Shown piece by piece: positions 42,376 to 54,590 of a DNA stretch of 64,000 nucleotides (its first letter is position 1; each line of letters opens with the position of its first letter). Origin of the DNA: Echiichthys vipera. Lineage: Eukaryota > Chordata > Actinopteri > Perciformes > Trachinidae. The stretch lies in the NCBI GenBank assembly GCA_963691815.1, contig OY829659.1, positions 13,836,184-13,900,183 of the forward strand, read 5' to 3'. A program made the translations under genes and the position numbers. The notes under the pieces were generated by a model. The model searched no databases. It saw nothing but the letters and a program-made list of their open reading frames with translations, and had not been told where the DNA came from.

Positions 42376-45300
42376 ATGGAGAGACGCGTAGAAATGGCGG
42401 CGAGAGAAAAGTCGTCGAAACACCGACAGCCTGTAAACACCACGTTTCAGTCTAGTATAGACTCCAGCGCCGTCGAAGACAACTTATTTGGCCAAGTAGA
42501 GGAGGACGGTGACGATGGACCTGTGGTCTTCATCTGCGGGAAGTGCAAGTTGCCTGTTGGGGATTCAATGTCCTGGGATGGAAGTGAAGACAGCCAAAAC
42601 CAAATAAGATTAAAGCGTGAGTATGGACACTCGCTTTGGCTTCTTTGCTTTCGTGTCCAAATTGAATGATTTTGTAGTTAAGTTAACATTACATTTAATT
42701 CATTGATAATACAGTTGGGTGGCTTACCAACCTGCAGCTCCATCCGAAATTAAATATGGTTTGGTGCATTCAAAAGTATGGAGGACTAAACATGACTTAA
42801 GTCTCAATAAATAAGTACACGTATGAATAAATAAATAAATGCTGATATAAATGAATGAATACAGAATTGCATAATAAATGTATCAATAAAATAATAAATT
42901 AATGAATAAATAAACGAGTACATGCTTTACATTTATTTCTACATTTTTGTTCACACCACATTTATTTATTTCTGTATTTCTGCGTCCATATATTAATGAG
43001 GTCAGAGGTACCTTTTATTCATGCATTATTTTAATTTATTAATTTATTTCAACATTTATTTATTTATTCAGTCATGCATTCATTTATTTATTTATACCTG
43101 TATTTATTTTTTACATTTATTTATTGAGACCTAAGTCACGTTGAGTTCCCATACAAATGCAGTTGTAGAGGTTGGGGATTACCCATATATCGATGTTACC
43201 CATATATCGATGTTACCCTATGAATACAGGGCTGCACTACACTGCTGACATGTTTGTAATGTTTTGGTCATAGGGGTCACTGACAACGTTGTGGTTGGAG
43301 AGGATACTCGCCTGCACGGGGCAAGCAAAAGATCTCTCTGGTAAGAAGCTGCTGCCTAGCAGTGAGTTACGTATCATAATCAAATAATAAAAAAACATTA
43401 CAATAAAAAGTTATGCATTCATCATTTCCCTGAGTGATAGTTCAGAAGTAACATCAGCAAAGTGTAAAAAACAATTAAATGTGTTCATTAGGCTCCAGGA
43501 TTGCCCCTGTCAGAGTAATATTATACTATTAACTCACTGCTTTTAAACGCATTGTTTTTTTGGGTCGTTGAATATATAAGAATGCATCATATTTTATAAT
43601 ATGTGTTCTGTGTGAAATCTTAATGAGAAAAGTAACTAGTGACTATAGCTGTCAGTTACGTCAACTGTAGTGGAATGAGTGGTAAAAGTTTCTCTAAGTT
43701 GTATTAAATTACTGCACTTGAATAAGTCACATTCCACCATTGGTCCTGCCCCATACACCTGGGCGTCAGGGAACCAAAAGATAACACTTAAATTTATCAG
43801 GCTTACTTTTGTTTTCCACTCATTTGAATTAAGTGAGACAAAAGCATTGGTCATTTGTTTATTTATTCATGGTTTATTTGATAGGAACAGATACAATATT
43901 CATAAAAACAGTGGGGGAAAAATAGTGTTTATAGTGGATGCTGTTTTGAAACACCTGACCCTAGAAGGGCTTTTATTTGCTTAGGGAACTTAAAATGATC
44001 TATGTACATCCTGTGTCAAATCATGTAGTGTAACTTTATTGGAGGACCATATAAGGTAAGTGTGTTTGATTTATGTAAGGGTAACTGCTGGATTAAATCT
44101 ATGCTAAAAATGTTATCTTTTTTTCCCCTCCACAGTTTGATCGTGGATATATTCTGTCGAGGTTGCAACTCTGTGCTTGGCATGGTTTACTCATCCACGC
44201 CTAAGAACCTGGACCACAAGAGATTTGCGTTCTGTTTCAATGTAGCAGACATTGACAGGTATGTTCAGAGCTGGGATTAGACACAAACATCAGATTAAAT
44301 GTGTGTAATGTGATTTTGGTCTATGTCTGAAGAGAGCGTAATGATCAAAGCCTGTCTGTGGTCTTTGTTGCAAAAAGTTATTTAGTAAGATGTTAGTTAT
44401 CTGACAAAAAACAGAGAAAACTGTCACCTTATTTACTGTATGTAGAGACGTGAGGAGTATCTGTTTTGTCTTGAAACTTGAAAACATGGACCCCCACATA
44501 AAGAAAATGGTGTTATCCAATTTGATCTTAATAACACAAACATATTGTCATAATCAAGTAGAAATACAAACCTTACTTCGATGTGGAAAATACAATATCA
44601 TATCTTGACACCAATTTTGTAGCTATAGAGTGAATTTACTGCTTTTTTGTGTTTGTTGGAATATACAACAACAACTAAAGGAATTAAAAGCCAGACTTAG
44701 TGTTTATTAATAATAATAAATTATATACACTCCCCTGCCACCGTATTAGGTGCACCTGGTGCTTAATAAAGTGCCACTGCTGTTACCTATCTGCTAGAAA
44801 GTAGGTGGTGTTCTCCTGCATTCCTCTGTTGTAACCAGTGGTTATTTGAGGTACTGTTGCCTTTCTATCGGCTTGAACCAGTCTGGCCATTCTCCTCTGA
44901 CCTCTGGCATCAACAAGGCGTTTGTGCCCACAGAAGTGCCGCTCACTGGTTATTTTCTCTTTTTCTGACCATTCTCTGTACAGATGGTTGTGCGTGAAAA
45001 TCCCAGTAGATCAGCAGTTTTTGAACTGCAGCAGGTCGTCTTGACCATGTCTACATGCCTAAATGCATGTGGTTGCTGCCATGTGATTGGCTGATTAGAA
45101 ATTTGCATAAATGAGCAAATGGACAGGTGCACTTAATAAATTGGCCGGTGAGTGTACGTTTGATAACAAGGTGAAATAAGATGAGATATGCTGTGAATTG
45201 TGTTCCAATATAAAAACTGTATTTTAAAACCAGCAGTCCAATACCACACCACAAAATGACTTCCACATAAACCATAAACTTTACAAGGTTGGTGTTTATG

Positions 45301-48300
45301 GTTAGATGTATAGAATTGTGTTAATTGTACAAGTGTTAATGGTACAGTAGGTATCCCCCCATACCTGCATCTAGTAGCCTAATTTTACACTGAATCTCTT
45401 TCAGCTACGTGCTTGGCTCTGCAAGCCAGATGCTGGCAGCAGAGGGCCCCAAAGAACAGCCAGTCACACTGGAGTACAGAGGCATTGTTGAGCAGCAGCT
45501 GACAGAGGTAAATTACTGCTGCTGCTTTTCTTTGTCTATGTTTTCTCTGATATTGTTTTGCAGTGAGATAAAACGCTTCATCCACTGAGCAGAATGTCTG
45601 CGCTCAATGATTTGCAATGTGTAACCATGACCATTTCTCCAAACACAGGTAAAGTTAAGTCCTTTAAAATTATATTTTTGTGTGATTAAAAAACTACAGA
45701 TCTGTCCTGCACATTTCCAGTTATGAGTCACTGTTCTCTGTGTTGCCTTGTCTTGCTCATAGTGCTTTCACATTGCTTTAGAGCAGCTCCCTCTCATTGA
45801 TTGTCAATGCACAGGTTGTACTAATGATGACATCAGCGTAGTTCTGTGACGGGCAGACGTTTGTATCAGACATTACCTCATCTCACCATGTCACCCCCTG
45901 CAAAGTGATTAAGTTTTCATACCATTTTAGATTAGATTGAAATAAAGAAACAGGTTTCATTCTAAACATCCAAATCCATTTCTGTTTTTAATTTTCTGTC
46001 TGTTTTCAACTTTGAATTACTTTTCTGTTTGTCACATTGGTATCATCATGATAATGTAGAGGAGTGTACTTACATTTTTTACTGGGATTGGTTCCCAAAA
46101 TGATTCCAAATTATCCTTTGTTTAAATTTTTTTTTTTTTACACAAAACCACAGATTGGCCAATAGGTGGTGATAGTGTGCAGGAGTACATGCCAGCCCTC
46201 CCACACTCTTGCACCACGGACAATAGATGTAATGGGGAGCATGTTGAGGAATCTTTGTCAGAGGAAAAACATGTTTTGATCATGAAGTGTCTTTGTCACT
46301 ATAGCCGGATGTATGCATGTCAATTTTTTGATTATTTGGCAGTTGTTTCTGAATTTCAGAAATATTTGCAGGTGACAATTGATCCACTGCGTTATGAGAT
46401 GTTATCTATGTAACAACTGGTTATAGACAAGAAGGGGGTAAAGCAAGCGAACAAACATTTCACGCAAGCATTAGATTTGCATTTTGTTTTGTGCACACCA
46501 AGTTAGTACTGTGTCATTAGTCTGTCTGACTGATAGTGTTCATGTATAATTATCTTTTGTGTTTCCCTCAAAAACATAAGCTCTTTAGTTTGTCTGACGC
46601 CCAAGTCACTGATGTCATAATGTTGCTACACCATGTGTCACTCAAACTAAGGGCTGCACCGTGTCATGACATGGACAGGCTTACTTCATATTTTCTTTGG
46701 TTACTATTTAGGTTCCCACTTAAGTCCACCCTGTCATTGACTGTGTTTAGTCGTGGTGAGTAGGCTTAAGATTAATCTGACTATGGTCACATGCTGATTG
46801 TATTAATTTTATTGGGGTTTGTAGCCATCAAGCATTCAAGCCCCACTGGCGCATTGTAACAAGATTATGAAGGACCTTCGACTGGGTCAAGAATTAAAAT
46901 CTGTTTCATCGTCTGTAGGCATTAATCATTATGACTTTAGACTTTACACAAGTTCTACTTTATTTTTCATCAGCATTGACACAAACTAGGTGAATGAATA
47001 AATTAATAGGCTTATAATATCAATGTATAATGGACAGTAGCACCAAGGAAAAAAGTGGATTGGGTGTACTTAAAAAAAAAAGAAGAAAAAAATGACAATT
47101 GTATATTAACGCCAGAACTTCACCGTCTTGAAAATTGCTTTAGTTTTTTGCACAAAATAAGTAGGAACACTAGTTATCTGTTTTATTGTCTTGTTATCAA
47201 TAGTGTACTTATGCATTGACGGCAAAAACAACACGTTTCAGATGAAACCGTGTTTGCCGAATTTATCTGAGGGTGCCAGAGTTTTGTTTGTTTTATAACA
47301 ACACTGCCCCATCTATTTGACTATAACTACATTTCTGTATTTAATTAAATTGGTGTGTATATGCAAATGGGGGTTTATATTATACAATAAATGCAATGCA
47401 TTAGTTCTTCATCCAGTCTCTGTTTTAAGGAGTTGATTGGTTAGTAGATGATGCTTTATTCGTCACAGGACTAAAAACCCAGGGTTAGCCCTGGAGTGAC
47501 CTCGCTAACCCCATATCCTGCTTCGTAGTACGAGCCTCTAGGGTCAGTTGGAAAACAAAACTGACACTATAGAGAGGATACGAGAGGACGGGGAAGCACG
47601 CCTACAACCAATCCGCTACAAGTATCAGGAGATGTAGCTAACGTAGGTGACAAAGACAGGACGTACGACTGGGTAATATGGAAAAAATCAAATGGCACAT
47701 CATTTTTTACCAAATACTTCAATATCGATATAGGACAAAGTATCGATGCCTTCGCAAAATATTTTCACCGTGAGATTTTTTAATATTCAGCCGTAATGTT
47801 GATATAAGGACTAGGGTAAAGGCAGATAATCGAACAGTCTGGCAAGTTCAGAAAATTGCATTACTTCACTGTAAAAAACAGGAAAATGCAACATAATCTC
47901 ATATCCCAATATCCATATGTTGTTATATCGCCCGCCCTAACAGGACGTAGGCATGTCACGTGTACATGTATAGTTCTTTAGTGTGCGTGCATAATGTCAA
48001 TGTGAAACCAAAACTACGGCTCAATAGTTCAATTTAACAAAAACGTGAATCTTGGTTCCTACTCTCAGGTGTGAAAAGGCCCTTGGTATCAGTAGTTACA
48101 GCTCAGGTATCGTCATTGGTGTTCATTTGGAAGGATACTCAGCCCCACCTTCTTTGTCCTCAGATATACAGATATATATATATATACTGTATCTGTATTC
48201 AGGCTCATCCACCCTTCCACCATAGTTGATATATTCAGTCTGTCTGATTTCTAGACACTTGTTTGGGTTTTTATCATGTACACTCACTGACACCCACGTT

Positions 48301-48686
48301 ATACCCTCCATCCCCATCCATCCCTGACCACTTCCCCTCTGGGTTTCGTCATTCCCCCTCGCTATCTCCCCCCCTTTCCAATTATCTTTACTCCACCCTT
48401 CTTTCTCCCTCGCTGCTTCCTGGTGCTCCCTTTATTTCCCACCTGTCTATTTTTTCCTCCATTTCTTCTCCATCCTCCCTCCTTCATACCCACCTATTCC
48501 ATCCTCACTCTTTACTCATTTTTCTGCTATCCTGCCCTTGCTGTTCACTTCACATACTGAACCCATACTGAACTGAACCCCCCCCCCCCCTTCAATCTTT
48601 CCCAGATGAAAATGCTGGTTATGTCCATGGCACAGAGGCTGGAAGAGATCGACATTGGCCTTCAGGAGGAATCCGATGTGGCATGA
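42376..48686 (+). CDS. mis18a: Kinetochore protein Mis18-alpha
   Basis: Centromere-licensing factor that, with MIS18B and M18BP1, is needed for loading CENP-A after mitosis. Exons: 42376-42616, 43274-43340, 44136-44258, 45405-45507, 48606-48686; 204 residues, human 233, the difference being mostly N-terminal. Zinc-binding CxxC pairs of the Mis18/Yippee fold are seen in VVFICGKCKLPVGDSMSW and DIFCRGCNSVLGMVY, followed by STPKNLDHKRFAFCF and SYVLGS; human reads CTPKNLDYKRDLFCL and SYVLGS. A C-terminal helix (MKMLVMSMAQRLEEIDIGL) matches the coiled coil that mediates Mis18 oligomerisation. A second Met at 42394 (gaaATGG) has an equally good context. AATAAA at 49423-49428 probably ends the transcript. 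Three of its four introns carry DNA transposon remnants. Confidence 0.93.
42765..43161. mobile_element. Fold-back element with long inverted repeats, mis18a intron 1
   Basis: Left arm tgcattcaaaagtatggagg continuing actaaacatgacttaagtct, caataaataa; right arm is the near reverse complement, ttatttattgagacctaagt, cacgttgagttcccatacaa, atgca. Arms match over about 45 bp; the interior consists of taaa/ttta repeats that are themselves complementary across the centre (taaataaat on the left, atttattta on the right), so the whole unit can fold. No coding capacity. Confidence 0.75.
43178..43217. repeat. Short tandem duplication
   Basis: The 17-mer acccatatatcgatgtt occurs twice in a row from 43181, just past the fold-back element in mis18a intron 1. 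Confidence 0.8.
44728..45154 (-). mobile_element. Deletion derivative of a Tc1/mariner transposon, mis18a intron 3
   Basis: Terminal inverted repeats: left cactcccctgccaccgtatt then aggtgcacc; right, reverse-complemented, cactcaccggccaatttatt then aagtgcacc. Both ends abut TA (44726-44727 and 45155-45156), the Tc1/mariner target. The interior keeps, on the minus strand, part of the transposase helix-turn-helix (TADLLGFSRTTI) and flanking element sequence, but the catalytic region is missing. Length is about 427 bp. Confidence 0.88.
47464..47640. repeat. Degenerate DNA-transposon-like fragment
   Basis: Phrases aaaacccagggttagccctg, gtgacctcgctaaccccat and cctgcttcgtagtacgag resemble the end of a repeated fish element known to me (end motif of gaaaacccaggattaac type). 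Only one end is visible. It lies immediately upstream of the hAT insertion in mis18a intron 4. Confidence 0.4.
47664..47939. mobile_element. Miniature hAT element with perfect 8-bp target duplication
   Basis: The 8-mer acaggacg occurs directly before (47656-47663) and directly after (47940-47947) a 276-bp unit. Ends are tacgactgggtaatatgg and, reverse-complemented from the right, tagggcgggcgatataac, both derived from the tagggctgggcgatat end of a common fish hAT MITE. The interior (caatatcgatataggacaaa, gcccgcccta end) is typical of that family. No transposase. Confidence 0.88.
48290..48600 (+). repeat. Pyrimidine-rich tract ending at the last mis18a acceptor
   Basis: About 300 bp strongly enriched in C and T on the plus strand (runs such as ctatctccccccctttcc and ccccccccccttcaatcttt), finishing at the acceptor cccag of exon 48606-48686. 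It is an unusually long extension of a polypyrimidine tract. Confidence 0.8.
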
Positions 48687-51600
48687 CAGTGACAAACGTC
48701 ATCCTGTGTGGGTGGGTGCTTTGTCCAGGTGTTGAACGTGACTTCTCGTCTGTACCTTCTTACATTAATGCTTCCTCCTCACAAGTTTCATCTTAAGCAC
48801 ATTCCCTCACTAACACGTTTTGTCCGAACCTCACCTTGTGTGTACACACACGTACACTACACAAACACCCACACACAAAGTATCCACTCCGCTTTGTCCT
48901 GATTACTGATGGTGAAACAAAGACCGCCTGCGCATGTAATCAATCATGTTGTCAGCTCGGGTCCTGTGGCTCATGGCACCATCTTCCCTGCGCGTCTCAG
49001 TGCGCAGTGAATGTACGTTGTGAGCAGAATCTTTATTTGTGCAGCATTTCATCAGGCAGGCTGCACACTCAGCAAAATGCCGTATTGATCTGGCCACTCG
49101 ATTCCACAAACACTTTTTTTTTTCTTTGTTCTCTTCCTCAAGCATGGAGCCTTGAAGGATTTCTGTATATATCCTTTTTGTTGCCTTGTGGCCAGAAGTG
49201 AACAATATTTGATAGTTTTGTAGTGGGAAAAGACTCATGCATCTCAATTAGGCACATTATTTGATATTTTTTCACTTCAGAATTATCTAGAGATTTTTTT
49301 GAAATATTGCCAGAATTTTCTCAAATGAACAGCAATTTGCATGCCTTATGACTCATCCTTAGCTTATTTTTGTTTTGTTTGCTTATAGTTGTACAAGCCT
49401 GTTTTGTATGTAGTATGTCTGTAATAAAGTGTTCAACTGTATAAATTCAGACATTAAATGTTTTAAATGTTTCTTTTTCTTTGACTTTGCAGTAAGATTG
49501 TTGGGGATCACTGGCTCACACTGCTTTGTCTCTATAAGTATTTCTTGGATTTAAGAGTTAAACAGCAAGTTTAAGGTATGGGGGGGGGGGTGTAATTATA
49601 CAGTATATTAAAATCTGAATGTTTGTTTACTGACTGACCCCTAATGTGCCTAGCAACACTTTCTACTAAGGCGAGAAAGCTGCTACATGCTGTACTGCTT
49701 GCCCTCCCTCACCCACAAGGTTTCATCAGCCTCACAGAACAACAACACTTAGAAACGGCCAACCAGCACGCTGTATCCAAGGGCAGGTTGCGATGGCAAC
49801 TGAGAGCACGTGCTATGCTGAGTGCCTGTTGCCATCTCGTCATCGTGTTCACTGCTGGAGGAACAGCCATCCAGCTCGCTGGCCGGCACGCCTGTCAACA
49901 GACGTTATCCCCCCGCTCATGCTCAGACATACACGGGGGAGGAGTCCTGAGTGAACCCCCCCCAACGCCCTAATCTCTGTGTGATGTTTTTCTCTCTGCT
50001 AACCCCACCCTCGCCCATCTTTCTCCCTCCCCCTACCTCAACTGCGGGGGAAAAAAGGCAAAACAACAACAAACAAGCCAGCATGGTTTTTGTTGTTCCT
50101 GGTGTTGTTGTCTTCATACAGTCCTTGCTCAGGGATGAGGTGCCTTCATGCATCCGCCACAGAGAGCGGTTGATGCAAGCCGGCCAGCCAGCCAACTGTC
50201 CGGATGTGTGCTGTTATGCCCTATAACAGACTTATTTTGAGAATATTCCCCTGTTTGTATTTCCATTCAGAGCAATAAAGCTTAAAGGCTAGTGTTGTGT
50301 TTGAAGTTTGCGTCACCATGAATGTCCTCTGAACTCATTTAGCGGTTTTATATATAGGCATGGTGTTGCTGAATGCATTGCACTGCTGAGTGTAATTATT
50401 GCACCGGTTTCACCCCAGTCACCTCTTAATCTCAACCAATCATCACCACCCAAACCAAGACCAACATAGAAACACACACACAACACACTCATGCAGTCAG
50501 TACATCTACACACATTTTACAAGCACTCGGGGACAAAGGATGAATAATGCAGAGGTAGCGTCTGAGTGAAAGTCGCCTCCCCTGTTTCCCTCCTTTTCAC
50601 CTTCCCCGAGCAATAAGGAACCAATGTTGCCATGGAGGCAATGAAGCCTCGGCACACTATCAGCCAATTACAGCCTCGGCTGTGTGAAACAGGAGACCAA
50701 TGGCAGCTCCAACTTGTGCTGCTGTTGCCACAGACACTGAGATCCTATTGGCTGTTCTCTGCTCTTTGATTGAATTTCTGATCTTGTTTTTGAGAGGAAA
50801 AAATATCTCAAGGAGTGCCACCTGTGTGCCAACTTACAAAATATGTTTGTTTTTCCACAAAATGAAAATTATTACCAGCTCAGAGAAAGAAAATTGTCAT
50901 GTTTAGGCTTTTAACAGACCTAAATTCAGTTCTAGTTTTGGTGCTGTAATAAAGTGAGCAATGAGGAAATGAGGCTGTATACACTGAGGTGTGTGTGTGT
51001 GTGTCTGGGGTTTTGAAGAATTAAAACATGGAAAAACAACCAAATATCAATAATGGCCATTTTAATCCGTACTTGTATTCTTCATTTAATTGCAATTTTC
51101 TGCCCTACCATCATATTATTTGGGTTTCCCCTGACAAAAGAACCACACCCCACTAGCTGATTGTTGTTTACCACCAATTCCTGGTTCAACACTTGATTCT
51201 CCAAACCCACTGGTTGATTTAGTCTTTTATCCGTGCTGCGCATGGGAAATTGCAGTATCGGTTAATTGAAATATGATTGATTTTGTTCATAAAATTGTAT
51301 TTACATGGTGCCTTTATGTAAAGACTATCTACATGTTTAATAGACTTGATCAAGTACACATGTTTAATCCTCTTTATTTCTGTTAAAAATATGAAATGAA
51401 AAAAAGTTGTGTTGTACTTATTTATGTGATAGAAAAGCCAACTGAACTTTTGACTTTGGTTGATCACCACTACTTTTCCTCTCATGGTTGGTTGCTTGAC
51501 ATATGCTTCACCTAAATCTGTTTGGATCCAAAGTCACTAAGACAGTCTGGTCTCATCATTGTCTTTGTGTCGCACACAGACTAGACGGCAGGTCATTTAG

Positions 51601-52447
51601 TAGACCCCTTCATCTGGGAGGTTAAATTTCCCAAATTAATCTCAGGAATTGGTGGGTGTAAGATGATCATGGTGTCAGAAGCATGAGCCTTTTTCGTTTC
51701 ATTAATCACCTTCATCCGTGTCTGTGAACGATTGAAACAGGATAGCTGGCCAGTCAGAGACTCGTCTAACGGAATAACCCAAATCCCCTCTTAGTGCTCA
51801 AAGCTTCCTACTTCATTTAGCAACATCTGCTGGTTTGTTTCCCCCACACATCTTTGTGCACACAGATTTCTGTCTCTCACTCTCTCCTCCTCGTCCTCTG
51901 CCTGTTTGAGAGCTGCTGAGGAAAGCAGTACTAGTAAGTGACGTTGAACCAGGATGCTCAGGTCGTCTGTGTGTTGGGGATGCACGTCCCCGGTGCTCAG
52001 TGCTAGCAGGTTAATCGTCTGTTTTTCTCAGACACAAAGGCTCGTCCCAGTGACACCCTGGTGTGAGTGTGAATATGTGTCAAGACGTGGGCTGAAAACA
52101 GGATTAGTGTCATCAGGATCTAAACCTGAACAGATTGGCAGAAAATACAGTCCTGCTGTACAATAAGTGGTCAATTTGACCTCTTATTAAAAGTGATTTA
52201 AATATTAAAACATTTTTATGGGGTTAAAGATAGGTAATGTATTGTCTGATGGACATTTAAAAATGCCAAGGCTCAGGTGATCAATTCTTAAATGAGCAAA
52301 GATCAGCTGTTTTATCTCCTTTCCAAATTTCGAAGAAAAAGCCTAAATCCCTCCGAGGTGTGTCATATGTCTGTTATCCTGATGTCACATTCACAACATA
52401 GAGTTTGTCAAGATTTATGGCGTGATGATATTTATGGACAAAATTCT

Positions 52448-52842
52448 AGGGGTGTAATGATACATCGACCTGGATCGATATATCGACTCAGTGATGACTG
52501 ATCAAATATAGTCGATGCAAAGTGAAAATAGCAATACATATCGTCATCTTTAAAATGGGCCTTTATTTTGAAATATATGTCTGTATAAATTTGTATTGTG
52601 AATTTAATGATCTCTATCTTTGATTTACTCCCCTAATACTGATATATCAAAATTTGTTTTAGGTGCTGAAAATCATCCATCATGCACTTCCATCCTAAAT
52701 ATTTCAGAAATCATTCCTGGATAAATATGACATACTAACTGCTTCCTATTGTTTTCAACTACATAACAGGGTTTTTTTTTCACAATATTAAAATGCCCCT
52801 GATACGGTTATGATGAAAAAGATCAACTTATTGCCCACCCCT
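52448..52842. repeat. hAT-like repeat debris
   Basis: Opens with ggggtgtaatgatacatcga and atcgatatatcgactcagtg, and closes with gatcaacttattgcccaccc ctg, whose reverse complement (caggggtgggcaataag) resembles the opening. No matching 8-bp flanks were found, so the boundaries may have decayed or two fragments may be joined. Confidence 0.45.
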
Positions 52843-53811
52843 GCTGGGACAGGGGAGGGGGCGGGGTGTTTGTTTTTCACAGACTCATCATTGTAATTTG
52901 ACCTGTTTACACAGATTAATGACGAAATAATCCATGTGTCAAGGAAAATATTTTTTTTGTCTTCATCCCATCAGTATGGATTTCTTCTAGTAATGCTTCC
53001 TGAGATTAAACATTGATAAACAATTTGCCTCTGCAATCAGAAACCTCCAAAAGGCAGTCTAATGCTACAACTAAATTTTCCATTATTATTATATTATTAT
53101 CTGTCTGTTAGATTTCCCATTAAAATGTGCAAACGTAGCAGTGAAAGAGAGGACATCTGAAATTCCTTTTTGTTTCCAAACCTTAAATATGTAAGATTCA
53201 CGTTGGTATCAATCAGAGAAAATCTGAAAATCCTCATATTTGAGAAATTATAGTTTTGCATTTTTGTTTGATAAATTACTCAAACAATTGATTATGAAAA
53301 TTGTTATTAATTCCCTTTTTTTTTGCTCCATGGCAGTCTTGTAAAAAAGCCTAATATTCTCCATCACTATCCCGCCTTGGACAGATATGTTTCTTAAAGA
53401 CATAATCATCTATGGGGACTGCTCCGATGGCTTTTTTGGACGCTCCACTAGGAGGAGTCAGTAGGACATTTTTCTGTGTAAAGTAACACACCTACAACTG
53501 GAGTCACCAGAATGGCATTGAACACTGCAGATATCAAAGGCATTTGGGGCCACATATAGTAAGCAGAGGTCTAGATGTTTTCCCTCAGTACATTTTGAGC
53601 CTCACACACAAATTTAAAATTTAAGTTACAAGACAACACACAACAGATAACACTGTTAATAAGTGCAAGAGTGTCCATCAGAATAAATATTAAAAATATT
53701 GATGCCGTATGATATATACTTTTTTACAAGAAAAGGCAAATGTATAAATATTTGCACAGGTATGAAAGAGTGAGACTGATAAGAGACATGTAATGGTGTA
53801 GAATCTCATGC

Positions 53812-54590
53812 TACACCACCTACATGGGCTGGCCATTTCATCGTTTAAATATTATTAGCTTCAAGGAACTGCTTAACCTGTTTTGCAGTGTGACAGGGGG
53901 CATTGACTTGCATAAAAATTGCGGGTGGATTGGGAGAAAAATACAGCTGAGGTATTGCATGTTGTCGAAGGAGGTTCGCATACACATTTGCATTCACCCT
54001 GCCATGTAGCTGTACAAGAGGCCCAATTCCTGCTGCAGAAAACACCCCCCAAACCAGGACACTTCCTCCTCCAAATTGAACTGGCTTCTTTACACACTTT
54101 GGGTTCAGTCTTTCCCCAGTCCAACGTCGAACATGTTTCCCATCAAACACAAATAAATTAAAGATACACTGATCACTGAAGTTCACTCTGTACCAGTTCT
54201 CCTCTGTCCACACAACATGCTCCTCAGCAAAGGCAAGTCTAGCTTTTCTTTCTGCTGATCAGAGGTTTGGTCACTGCAGAGTGGGCTTTCAGTCCAAAAA
54301 GTCTTAAACGGCAAGGCACTGTGTGCTGAGAGAGATCCTATCCGTAGATTTCCCATTGAGTCTTTGCATAATCCTCTCCTCCATCCTTTTTGTGCACTTG
54401 TTTTACGTGGATGACCGGCCTGTTTGAGGGACTTAAAATAATCTGTGTCCTTGTGAAGTTTCGATATTCTTGAAATCACAGACTTGGAACGCCCAACCTC
54501 TGCTGTTGCAGGGTTTCAGTCACCTTAACTCCACTGGATCTCCACTGTACTTTACCAGAGGCATTGTTGCGTATATGAGTCATGTTTTAG
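53812..54590 (-). pseudogene. Dead Tc1-like transposase
   Basis: Minus-strand frame 54213-53845 carries the DDE domain of a Tc1-like transposase: VNFSDQCIFNLF, KCVKKPVQFGGGSVLVWGVF and NAPCHTAKQVKQFL. The 54479-54183 region carries more N-terminal sequence in other frames, so at least one frameshift separates them. The Asp normally preceding NAPCHTA is Val (QVNAPCHTA), and the frame stops after FLEANNI, so the last catalytic block is missing. No terminal repeats were found. It is a fossil of a mobile element, not a gene. Confidence 0.88.

Noticed and set aside
49644..50226. ORFs of 90-109 codons in the mis18a-hunk interval
   Set aside because: No recognisable domain, no splice or homology support, compositionally biased sequence.
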